This document shows, in pieces, positions 26,375-33,444 of a stretch of 64,000 nt of DNA; position 1 is the stretch's first letter; each line of letters starts with the position of its first letter. The DNA comes from Mesohalobacter halotolerans (GTDB lineage Bacteria > Bacteroidota > Bacteroidia > Flavobacteriales > Flavobacteriaceae): assembly GCF_006120725.1 (NCBI RefSeq), contig NZ_SWMU01000001.1, positions 620,001 through 684,000 of the forward strand. Reading direction: 5' to 3'. A model generated the notes under the pieces. It was not told where the DNA came from. It ran no database searches and saw nothing but the letters and a program-made list of their open reading frames with translations. The translations under genes and the position numbers were made by a program.

Positions 26375-26405
26375 CTAAAATTCAAAGGTCAATTTGAACA
26401 AAAAC

Positions 26406-27155
26406 TTATGCCACTTCAACAACGCTTAATACATTAAAAGCACCATTGTTTAAACTGTACTGACTGCCATTAACTTCCTGATAAAACTCGATTAAAATCA
26501 ACATAAAATCAAAACCAGTACCTGATGGAACAGCAGGTGGAACCAATGATTGCGTTGCAGTCGTGTTATCAATCGGTAAATTAACCTCAGGGCTGATTTC
26601 AATTGAATTTTCGCCCGTATCAAAATCCACTTTTGCATAAGCAGACGTTAAACTCACATGCGTAGCACCACTTGGATAAGCAATGTCATTCATCGGATTA
26701 AGATCTGTTAAAGTGATTTCACCAGTTGCAGTATCTATCGTATAAGGTGCAAATAAAACTGAACCGATAATTGCTCTATTGTTGAAATTAAAGCCTTTTA
26801 AAAGTTCTTTACCTTCTGGAGTAGCTAAACCAATTGAAACCTTTCTTTCTCCTCTGTCAGAAGTTGAATCAAGGTTTTTAATTTGTGTCATTGCTTGGGT
26901 TAAACGACTAGCAACTCTAGCATCTTTAGCTTTCATCAATAAATTTCTTATTGAAGTTCGTAACAGCTTACCAGCTGATGCAGAAGCACCAAACTCAGCG
27001 CCGTTTTCACGAGTTCTAACGAATGCAGGGTCATTCTGGATTCGGTCTTTAGATACGCCACCTTTTGTTCTTACAAGGTGTCCATCTTTGGTTTTGTAGA
27101 ACGTCATACCATCTAACGTTCCTTCAATTTTGAGTATTCCTCCTAACTTTGCCAT
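26406..27155 (-). CDS. Conserved hypothetical protein of Bacteroidota elements
   Basis: 249 residues, no signal peptide. The N-terminal segment (KLGGILKIEGTLDGMTFYKT then LVRTKGGVSKDRIQNDPAFV then TRENGAEFG) is highly ordered and rich in glycine and charge. The middle is helical and basic (RTSIRNLLMKAKDARVASRL), and the C-terminal half is beta-rich. I recall similar proteins as frequent hypotheticals in flavobacterial genomes, but no function is known to me. It faces left at the right end of the element, paired with a divergent 63-residue gene. A structural or DNA-packaging role is possible but unsupported. Confidence 0.65.
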   Translation of the reverse strand: MAKLGGILKIEGTLDGMTFYKTKDGHLVRTKGGVSKDRIQNDPAFVRTRENGAEFGASASAGKLLRTSIRNLLMKAKDARVASRLTQAMTQIKNLDSTSDRGERKVSIGLATPEGKELLKGFNFNNRAIIGSVLFAPYTIDTATGEITLTDLNPMNDIAYPSGATHVSLTSAYAKVDFDTGENSIEISPEVNLPIDNTTATQSLVPPAVPSGTGFDFMLILIEFYQEVNGSQYSLNNGAFNVLSVVEVA

Positions 27156-27340
27156 AACAATTGGGTTTTATAAGTTAATATGATACAAACATACAAAAAA
27201 TAATAGCTTTTAATTATAGTAAATACACTTTCGATAGTTATTTCCTATATTTGTTATATATTCCGCTTTTGAATATTTCAAAGTCAAGGTTTAAGTATAG
27301 ATAAAGTATAGATAGTGTATGAAAACGATAAGTAAAATCT

Positions 27341-27532
27341 ATGAAAAAAAGAATTTGTATCTACCCTAAAGACGTGGCCATAATCACAGGCAAAACAGAA
27401 AGATACGGCAGGAGCTTATTAAAACGTATCAGAGAGCGTTTAAACAAGGAAAAGCATCAAGTGGTAAGCGTGTCTGAGTTCTGTGATTATATAGGCTTAG
27501 ATGAAGAAGAAGTTAGGCGAGTTATGATGTAG
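27341..27532 (+). CDS. Small conserved element protein
   Basis: 63 residues, basic, helical (YPKDVAIITGKTERYGRSLL then KRIRERLNKEKHQVVSVSEF). The pattern suggests a small helix-turn-helix-like DNA-binding protein. It lies 15 nt before the right 25-bp direct repeat, divergent from the 249-residue gene with 185 nt between. It may act at the right end of the element, for example in excision or regulation, but this rests only on position. Confidence 0.6.
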   Translation: MKKRICIYPKDVAIITGKTERYGRSLLKRIRERLNKEKHQVVSVSEFCDYIGLDEEEVRRVMM

Positions 27533-27546
27533 AATATATAGGCTAC

Positions 27547-27571
27547 TATTTGTACCCTTATTTGTACCCTT
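27547..27571 (+). repeat. Right copy of 25-bp direct repeat (two TATTTGTACCCT units)
   Basis: Identical to 11871-11895 and in the same orientation. It lies 55 bp from the right att site; the left copy lies 127 bp from the left att site. Confidence 0.8.
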
Positions 27572-27582
27572 CCTAAAAAAAG

Positions 27583-27619
27583 AAACCCTAAAAGCTTGTT
27601 TATTAAGCGATTAGGGTTT
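27583..27619 (-). terminator. Element-supplied terminator of tRNA-Phe
   Basis: Stem AAACCCTAA (27583-27591) with TTAGGGTTT (27611-27619) with an inner GCTT/AAGC, and a T run on the minus strand. It is inside the element, 8 nt beyond the tRNA-Phe 3' end. Confidence 0.75.
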
Positions 27620-27625
27620 TAAAAG

Positions 27626-27638
27626 GTGGTGCCTCCAG
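27626..27638. other. Right attachment site in tRNA-Phe
   Basis: GTGGTGCCTCCAG, matching 11732-11744 exactly. It covers the acceptor 3' strand, discriminator and edge of the T arm of tRNA-Phe. Confidence 0.85.
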
Positions 27639-27699
27639 GAATCGAACCAGGGACACAAGGATTTTCAGTCCTTTGCTCTACCAACTGAGCTAAGGCACC
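27627..27699 (-). tRNA. tRNA-Phe (GAA)
   Basis: 73 nt. Acceptor GGTGCCT pairs with AGGCACC, D arm GCTCAGTTGGTAGAGC, anticodon loop CTGAAAA (GAA), T loop TTCGATT, discriminator A. CCA is not encoded. Its 3' end is the integration site of the element. No TAnnTTTG box lies directly upstream; a truncated copy with a promoter lies about 40 nt further up, so that promoter probably transcribes the intact gene. Confidence 0.95.
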
Positions 27700-27740
27700 A
27701 GTTTTAATTTCCCAATTATGGCTTTTACTTTAATTTTTAA

Positions 27741-27788
27741 TTTTCAGTCCTTTGCTCTACTCCCGAGACTTCGGGAAGCTAAGGCACC
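27741..27788 (-). pseudogene. Truncated tRNA-Phe 5' half with palindrome in the D arm
   Basis: The sense strand starts like tRNA-Phe (GGTGCCTTAGC), then TCAGTTGG is replaced by an 18-nt segment containing the palindrome 27761-27776. The match to tRNA-Phe (TAGAGCAAAGGACTGAAAA) then resumes and stops after the anticodon. It lies between the promoter and the intact tRNA-Phe. Confidence 0.82.
27761..27776. repeat. 16-nt palindrome TCCCGAGACTTCGGGA inside tRNA-Phe copy
   Basis: Six-bp arms TCCCGA and TCGGGA, loop GACT. Same form as the palindromes at 11204-11219 and 61817-61832. Confidence 0.85.
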
Positions 27789-27801
27789 AGTTTTGGGACT
27801 G

Positions 27802-27809
27802 CAAATATA
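27802..27809 (-). promoter_or_regulatory. -7 box (TATATTTG) before the tRNA-Phe copy
   Basis: The minus strand reads TATATTTG, 14 nt before the 5' end of the truncated tRNA-Phe. It is the only good promoter candidate for the intact tRNA-Phe further on. Confidence 0.6.
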
Positions 27810-27857
27810 TATGCAATTATTGTATTGCCAAAACAATTATTCAAAAAAATCATTTAT

Positions 27858-27865
27858 TACATTTG
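27858..27865 (+). promoter_or_regulatory. -7 box (TACATTTG) very close to coaX start
   Basis: TACATTTG ends 6 nt before the coaX ATG. If used, transcription would begin at or next to the start codon, giving an almost leaderless message. Confidence 0.45.
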
Positions 27866-27871
27866 CCGTTT

Positions 27872-28606
27872 ATGAATACAGTTATTGACATTGGAAACAC
27901 TTTAGTCAAAGGTGCAATTTTTCAAAACGACACAATGTTGTGGTCTGAAAAAGCTAAGCCTGAAGTATTTCTTGAATTAATAAAAAGCAAAATATCCAAA
28001 GCTGTAGAGACACCAAACTTGTTATACGCTGCATCAGGTTATGTCGATCCAAAGTGGCTTGATTATTTTAACGCTAATTTTAAAATTTACCATTTCAACC
28101 ACAAAACACCATTGCCTTTTGTCAACACTTACAAAACACCAGAAACACTAGGATTAGATAGAATAGCTTTAGTCGCTGCAGCAAGTAAACTGTATCCACA
28201 AACCAATGTTTTGATAATAGATACTGGAACTTGTATCACTTATGACTTTATATCTGATAAAAACACTTATTTGGGTGGAAACATATCTCCAGGATTAGAT
28301 ATGAGATTTAAAGCTCTTCATCACTTTACAGCCAACTTACCTCGGTTAAAACGCGACCACCCCGCGACAAGGCCACTTGGTCAAACAACAAAAGATGCTA
28401 TACTAAATGGTGTAATTCAAGGTGTTGTTGATGAAATAGATCAAAATATTAAACGTTATAAGTCTGAGTATAAAGATTTAACAGTTATTTTAACAGGTGG
28501 AGACCAACAATATTTGTCTGCACAACTAAAAAATAGCATATTTGCCAACCCAACTTTTCAGCTTGTTGGATTAAATGCTATACTCGAATATCTTTTGAAT
28601 GACTAA
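27872..28606 (+). CDS. coaX: Type III pantothenate kinase
   Basis: 244 residues from the ATG at 27872. The frame is open upstream to an ATG at 27752, but that part reads through the truncated tRNA-Phe and is not credible. CoaX motifs are present: phosphate-binding VIDIGNTLVKGAIF at the N-terminus, ETLGLDRIALVAAA, the second ATP-binding motif LIIDTGTCITYDFI, and GGNISPGLDMRFKALH. It phosphorylates pantothenate in the first step of CoA synthesis and needs a monovalent cation. It begins a co-directional run with an outer-membrane protein, a TPR protein and lptC; the next gene overlaps its end by 8 nt. Confidence 0.93.
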   Translation: MNTVIDIGNTLVKGAIFQNDTMLWSEKAKPEVFLELIKSKISKAVETPNLLYAASGYVDPKWLDYFNANFKIYHFNHKTPLPFVNTYKTPETLGLDRIALVAAASKLYPQTNVLIIDTGTCITYDFISDKNTYLGGNISPGLDMRFKALHHFTANLPRLKRDHPATRPLGQTTKDAILNGVIQGVVDEIDQNIKRYKSEYKDLTVILTGGDQQYLSAQLKNSIFANPTFQLVGLNAILEYLLND

Positions 28607-29840
28607 AAAAATAATTCTTTTATTTCTATTGATGACCACAAGTCTTTCTGCACAAGAAGGAAATTTTTCGCCATACTCTTTTTTTGGGGTGGGTAATAAC
28701 ACCTTTAAAGGTACTACGGAAAATAGATCGATGGGTGGCATCAGTATGTTTTCTGACAGTATTCACCTTAACTTACAAAACCCGGCCGCCTATTCTAAAT
28801 TAAAACTCACCAATTTTAGTATTGGAGCGACGGCCAATAGTTTAGAACTTGAACAAGGCTCAACAACCGACGATATTAATTTTTCTAGTGTAGATTATAT
28901 TGGGGTTGGAATTCCTTTAAATAAATTTGGTGTGGGGTTTGGTCTCAAACCTCTGTCATCTGTTGGTTATGAAATCCAAAGTTTAGAAGGAGATGTAGCG
29001 AAATCCTTAAACGGAAGAGGCGGTATAAATACAGTTTATCTGTCTGGTGGATTCAATATTATTGATAATTTAAGTGTTGGTCTTTCGTTAAATTATAACT
29101 TTGGAGATATAGAAAATAAAAACCTAATCGCTCAAAATGGTATTGAGCGTTCATCAAGAGAAATAAATTCATCTGATATAAATGGATTAACCTATAATTT
29201 AGGTATTCAGCATGATTTTAAATTTAAAAATAAATTTAGAGTGAGGAGCTCTGTTTCATTTTCACCTGAATCTACATTAAACATAAATAATGAAAGACAG
29301 TTGGCAACTATTATTTTCGGGAACGATGGTAGTGAAATTGTAATCGACAGCAATGATCCAATCGAATCTTCATCTGAAGTTGACTTTGGTTCAAAAATTA
29401 ATGCTGGATTAGGTATAGGTCAAGATCGTAAATGGTTTGCAGGGATAGAATATGAATATCAAAGTGCGAGCAATTTTGACGCCATAAACTTTAATAATAA
29501 TGTCGATATTAATTTTATTGAGTCAAGTCAAGTTAAGTTAGGCGGATATTTTATACCTAGATATAATGCTCCACGAGGTTACTTTAATCGAATAGTCTAT
29601 AGAGCAGGTTTACGATATTCAGAGACTGGTCTAGAATTTAGAGGTGAGTCGATAGATGAGTTTGGCATATCTTTTGGAGTAGGTTTACCAGCAGGACGAT
29701 ATTTTACAAATATAAATTTTGGAGCTGAATATTGGATGCGCGGAACAACATCAAATAACCTGATTCAAGAAAATTATTTCAGCTTTTTTGTAAGTTTGTC
29801 TTTTAATGATTTATGGTTTCAAAAACCTAAGTATAATTAA
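28599..29840 (+). CDS. Outer-membrane beta-barrel protein
   Basis: 413 residues with a signal peptide (MTKKIILLFLLMTTSLSAQ). The mature protein starts EGNFSPYSFFGVGNNTFKGT and has alternating strands throughout, a pattern of Bacteroidota barrel proteins related to OmpP1/FadL-type channels. The conserved feature NLQNPAAYSKLK near residue 57 supports this group. It ends in an aromatic-rich strand (YFSFFVSLSFNDLWF), typical for insertion by the Bam complex. It overlaps coaX by 8 nt and is followed 14 nt later by a TPR gene. Substrate unknown. Confidence 0.75.
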   Translation: MTKKIILLFLLMTTSLSAQEGNFSPYSFFGVGNNTFKGTTENRSMGGISMFSDSIHLNLQNPAAYSKLKLTNFSIGATANSLELEQGSTTDDINFSSVDYIGVGIPLNKFGVGFGLKPLSSVGYEIQSLEGDVAKSLNGRGGINTVYLSGGFNIIDNLSVGLSLNYNFGDIENKNLIAQNGIERSSREINSSDINGLTYNLGIQHDFKFKNKFRVRSSVSFSPESTLNINNERQLATIIFGNDGSEIVIDSNDPIESSSEVDFGSKINAGLGIGQDRKWFAGIEYEYQSASNFDAINFNNNVDINFIESSQVKLGGYFIPRYNAPRGYFNRIVYRAGLRYSETGLEFRGESIDEFGISFGVGLPAGRYFTNINFGAEYWMRGTTSNNLIQENYFSFFVSLSFNDLWFQKPKYN

Positions 29841-29854
29841 ACAATAAAAATTCT

Positions 29855-31222
29855 ATGAAAACTAAATTATTTGTATTGTCAATTGCTCTTTTTATAGGGT
29901 TTAATAGCAGTTATGCTCAAGAATGTACCAAAAACTTAAGCTTATTTAACGATAGTGCTAAAGCCGGTATTTATCAAGATGCCCTACCTCGATATAAAAA
30001 ATTGATAGAGGAGTGCCCTAAAGTCAATATTGTACTTTATCAAAGAGGCGAAAAAATGCTTGAAGATATGATTGACGAAGAAAAAGATGAAGCTAGAAAA
30101 AAAGAATTAGCACAGTTACAAGTTAATAATTTAAAACTTCGGCTTGAACATTTTCCCGATAAATCACCAGTAGGTAAAATCTATGTTGATATAGGTAAAG
30201 TCATGTATCAGAACAAGTTAGGGACTCTTGAAGACCAATTTAAATATTTTGACGATGCCTGGAATTTAGACCCAGACAATTTTAAATCGCCCAAAGGGCT
30301 ATACGAATACTTCTTGATTTTTGATAAGTTAGAAGATGCTGGTAAAAAAGATATCAATGAGCTCTTTGTGAAATATGACGAAATTGTCAACCAAATTGAG
30401 CGGATGGAAAATGAACAAGCTTTGGTGGCAAAACCTCTCATGGCAAAAAAAGAAAATCAAGAAGAATTTACTTCTAGAGAAAAAAGAAAACTTAAAAACT
30501 CTGGAATTTACCTTAAAAATTATGCTGTAATTAAAGGTGCTATAAATGGAGTACTTGGTAGAAAAGCAGATTGTGACAATTTAATCCCAATGTACAATAA
30601 AGACTTTGAAGAAAAGAAAACCGACAAAGACTGGTTGAGAATAGCAGCCTCGAGAATGAATGCTAAAGACTGTACTTCTGATCCTCTATTCTTTAAACTT
30701 GTTGAAGCATTACACGATTTAGAGCCTTCGTCAAAAACAGCATTTTATTTAGGTCGATTGGCTAAAGCCAACGGAGATATCAATAAAGCTCTAGAGTATT
30801 ATAAAAACGCAGCCGATTTAGAAGACGAACCTTTGGACAAAGCCAAAGCTTATTTCAGCATAGCTGAAGTTTACAAAAAGAGAGGTTCTTTTTCTTCAGC
30901 TAGAAAATATTACAACTTAGCTTTAGATAATAAACCTTCAATGGGTCTAGCATACTTGCGTATTGCGAGTATGATTGCTAGCAGTGCTAACAACTGTGGT
31001 GATAGCACATTTAACAAAAGAGCGGTGTACTGGAAGGCTGCAGATTATGCAAGACGTGCAGCTAGTGTTGATGCTAGCTTAAAAAGTAATGCTTTAGAAA
31101 CCGCTGATAGTTATCAACAACGCGCCCCTTCAAAATCTGATATTTTCCAAGAAGGGATGCAGGGCAAAACTGTATCATTTTCTTGCTGGGTTGGAGGTAG
31201 TGTAAGAGTGCCTAATCTTTAA
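29855..31222 (+). CDS. Exported TPR protein
   Basis: 455 residues with a signal peptide (MKTKLFVLSIALFIGFNSSYAQ). Tetratricopeptide-like helical pairs occur at about 35-100 and clearly at about 285-370 (KTAFYLGRLAKANGDINKAL, KAYFSIAEVYKKRGSFSSAR). The C-terminus ends GKTVSFSCWVGGSVRVPNL. It is probably periplasmic or attached to the outer membrane. It lies between an outer-membrane barrel gene and lptC (1 nt apart), so a role in outer-membrane biogenesis is plausible but unproven. Confidence 0.75.
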   Translation: MKTKLFVLSIALFIGFNSSYAQECTKNLSLFNDSAKAGIYQDALPRYKKLIEECPKVNIVLYQRGEKMLEDMIDEEKDEARKKELAQLQVNNLKLRLEHFPDKSPVGKIYVDIGKVMYQNKLGTLEDQFKYFDDAWNLDPDNFKSPKGLYEYFLIFDKLEDAGKKDINELFVKYDEIVNQIERMENEQALVAKPLMAKKENQEEFTSREKRKLKNSGIYLKNYAVIKGAINGVLGRKADCDNLIPMYNKDFEEKKTDKDWLRIAASRMNAKDCTSDPLFFKLVEALHDLEPSSKTAFYLGRLAKANGDINKALEYYKNAADLEDEPLDKAKAYFSIAEVYKKRGSFSSARKYYNLALDNKPSMGLAYLRIASMIASSANNCGDSTFNKRAVYWKAADYARRAASVDASLKSNALETADSYQQRAPSKSDIFQEGMQGKTVSFSCWVGGSVRVPNL

Positions 31223-31223
31223 G

Positions 31224-31787
31224 ATGTCTTTTAACAAATTAATTTTAAAAAGCATTGCAGTGGTAACATTGGCTGCAATGCTTTTTGCTTGTGAAGGCAA
31301 TCTTAATGAGGTCAATAAATTTAACATTGAGGTAGATAACCCTCAAGGTATTGCCAAAAACATAAACCTCTTTTATACAGATAGTGGGCATGTAAAATCT
31401 AATTTAAGAAGCCCAAAAATGTTAGACTATTCACAAGAAAAATATCCATATAGAATATTTCCAATAGGTGTGGAGGTCGATTTTTTTAATAAAGACTCCA
31501 CAAAGAACACTATTATTGCAGATTCTGCCATCATACACTCCAATTCTGATCTTATAGACATGAGGCATAATGTCAAAATAATTACTGCAGATAGCTTAAT
31601 TTTAACGACATCTCAACTTTTCTGGGATACTGAAAAACAATGGGTTTTTACAGATAGAGATTATAAAATTCGTTTGGCTAATGGAACAGAAAACAACGGT
31701 ACCGGCTTTGATGCAGATCAAGAATTCACAGTATTTAATTCAAGGTCTAATACTGGTGTTCAAGTCATAGAAGATAAATCCCTATAA
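31224..31787 (+). CDS. lptC: LPS export periplasmic protein LptC (lipoprotein form)
   Basis: 187 residues. The signal peptide ends in a lipobox (AAMLFACEG), usual for the Bacteroidota form. The beta-jellyroll sequence (MLDYSQEKYPYRIFPIGVEV then DFFN, DSAIIHSNSDLIDMRHNVKI, LTTSQLFWDTEKQWVFTDRD) matches LptC. It links the inner-membrane LptBFG extractor to LptA in lipopolysaccharide transport. The start codon follows the TPR stop by 1 nt, so they are translationally linked. Confidence 0.88.
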   Translation: MSFNKLILKSIAVVTLAAMLFACEGNLNEVNKFNIEVDNPQGIAKNINLFYTDSGHVKSNLRSPKMLDYSQEKYPYRIFPIGVEVDFFNKDSTKNTIIADSAIIHSNSDLIDMRHNVKIITADSLILTTSQLFWDTEKQWVFTDRDYKIRLANGTENNGTGFDADQEFTVFNSRSNTGVQVIEDKSL

Positions 31788-31869
31788 GTAAAAATTACAA
31801 GCAAGTTTTTACAATATAAACAATGGCTTAATATTTTCTTACATTTGTAAACATCAATTTATTTATCTG

Positions 31870-32055
31870 GTGAAGTTTTTTAAATATTTTCAATACGCCT
31901 ATCTCGTATTTGCTATTTTATTTTTAGTCGAAGCTTTTTTGGTTTGGCAAGAGTCTTATCAACGGGGATTACTTTTTATATTTTTAGCTATTGTTGCAAT
32001 TTTTATGTTTTTCTTTAAAAGGCACTTTAAAAATAAATACAAAGACAAATCTTAA
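31870..32055 (+). CDS. Small membrane protein, GTG start
   Basis: 61 residues from GTG at 31870; no ATG is available in frame. Two transmembrane helices (YAYLVFAILFLVEAFLVW and GLLFIFLAIVAIFMFFF) and a basic C-terminal tail (KRHFKNKYKDKS). The stop codon overlaps the ATG of the next gene (TAATG), a sign of translational coupling and of a real gene. Function unknown; similar small proteins often sit before CNNM/CBS genes in flavobacteria, as I recall. Confidence 0.65.
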   Translation: MKFFKYFQYAYLVFAILFLVEAFLVWQESYQRGLLFIFLAIVAIFMFFFKRHFKNKYKDKS

Positions 32056-33347
32056 TGCAAATCGAGTGGCTGATTATAATCATTTCCCTTTTGCTATCTG
32101 CTTTTTTTTCAGGTATGGAAATCGCCTATGTCTCCTCCAATAAACTTCACATTGAGATAGAAAAAAAACAGAATAGCTTTATCGCCAAAGCGCTTAAAAA
32201 TTTAACCGAAAAGCCTTCCAAATTCATTGCAACCATGTTACTTGGAAATAATATCGCCCTGGTTGTATACGGATTGTTTATGGGTGATGTTTTAACAGAG
32301 TGGCTTGCTCAAATTCATACAGATTATTCAATTCTGTATTACTTTACACACGATGCCAAATTATTTACCCAAACATTGATATCTACTGCACTTATATTAA
32401 TCACTGCAGAGTTTTTGCCTAAAGTTTTTTTTCAGATTTATGCCAATCAAATCATTAGGATTCTGGCTTTACCAGCCATTATTTTTTATTATATATTTTG
32501 GCTTTTTACAGACTTCATCATCGGGTTTACTGACCTTATTCTTAAAAAGATCTTTAAAGTTAAAGGTGATACTGTCCAGCTTAATTTTACTAAAGTTGAG
32601 CTTGGCCACTACATTAGTGAACACATGGAATCTACTGAAGTTGATGAAGAGATTGACTCAGAGATTCAAATCTTTCAAAACGCCCTTGAATTTTCAAATG
32701 TAAAAGCTCGGGAAGTGATGATTCCTAGAAATGAAATTATTGCAGTGGAAATTGATGAAAATCCCAAAAATTTAATTGAATTATTTACCAAAACAGGTCT
32801 TTCTAAAATCTTAGTGTATAAAGAAACCAATGACGATATAGTAGGTTATGTTCATTCTTTTGAAATGTTTAAACACCCGGAGCATATTTCAGAAATCTTG
32901 AGGTCTGTAATTTTTGTACCAGAAACTGTCCATGTCAAAGAGATTTTAAACAACTTAATCAAAAAACAAAAAAGTATCGCAGTTGTTATTGACGAATACG
33001 GCGGAACCAGCGGGATGATGACGGTTGAAGATATTGTAGAAGAACTCTTTGGCGAAATAGAAGACGAGCATGACCCTGTTGTACTAATTGAAGAAGAAAT
33101 TGATAAAAATACTTACCAACTATCTGCTAGACATGAAGTAGACTACCTCAATGAGAAATATAAAATAGGCATTCCAAAAAGTGAATCTTATGAAACCTTA
33201 GGCGGTTATATCATGAGTCACACAGAAGAAATTCCTGAAGCCAGTACAAAGCTAGTATTTGACCATTTTAAGATAAAAATTCTTGAGGCTTCTAGCAAAA
33301 AGATAGAACTCATTCAACTTTCTGTAAATGAGATTGAAGATCGATGA
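32055..33347 (+). CDS. CNNM/CBS domain membrane protein (HlyC/CorC family)
   Basis: 430 residues. An N-terminal CNNM (DUF21) membrane domain (about 1-190: LLLSAFFSGMEIAYVSSNKL, TMLLGNNIALVVYG) is followed by a CBS pair (about 210-340: REVMIPRNEIIAVEID then KILVYKETNDDIVGYVHSFE and AVVIDEYGGTSGMMTVEDIV) and a CorC-type transporter-associated domain (about 350-428). Family members are linked to magnesium or cobalt efflux, and the Bacteroidota gliding protein GldE is related. Its start overlaps the stop of the small membrane protein gene. Confidence 0.87.
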   Translation: MQIEWLIIIISLLLSAFFSGMEIAYVSSNKLHIEIEKKQNSFIAKALKNLTEKPSKFIATMLLGNNIALVVYGLFMGDVLTEWLAQIHTDYSILYYFTHDAKLFTQTLISTALILITAEFLPKVFFQIYANQIIRILALPAIIFYYIFWLFTDFIIGFTDLILKKIFKVKGDTVQLNFTKVELGHYISEHMESTEVDEEIDSEIQIFQNALEFSNVKAREVMIPRNEIIAVEIDENPKNLIELFTKTGLSKILVYKETNDDIVGYVHSFEMFKHPEHISEILRSVIFVPETVHVKEILNNLIKKQKSIAVVIDEYGGTSGMMTVEDIVEELFGEIEDEHDPVVLIEEEIDKNTYQLSARHEVDYLNEKYKIGIPKSESYETLGGYIMSHTEEIPEASTKLVFDHFKIKILEASSKKIELIQLSVNEIEDR

Positions 33348-33444
33348 AATAGTTCCAAACCTATCCAGAAATAATAAGCTTATACTTTCTTAATATAAAA
33401 CAAAAACCTTATTTTCGCCAACTATATTTTTTAAAACATAAATC

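Larger units (their letters stand above)
11732..27638 (+). mobile_element. Integrative element in the 3' end of tRNA-Phe
   Basis: The identical 13-mer GTGGTGCCTCCAG occurs at 11732-11744, next to folB, and at 27626-27638, as the 3' end of tRNA-Phe. The distance between copies is 15,894 bp. A tyrosine integrase gene starts 180 bp inside the left end, and a 25-bp direct repeat lies near both ends. Inside are a possible RteC-like protein, an excisionase-like HTH protein, a VirE_N/DUF3987 primase-like protein, a probable defence module, a secreted nuclease and several hypothetical genes. I see no relaxase, coupling protein or conjugation genes, so the element would need a helper or moves only by integration and excision. 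Removing one att copy plus the interior restores tRNA-Phe, terminator and folB in order. Confidence 0.88.

Noticed and set aside
27752-27871. Upstream extension of coaX to the ATG at 27752
   Set aside because: It would translate the truncated tRNA-Phe and promoters; the family start is MNTVIDIGNT at 27872.
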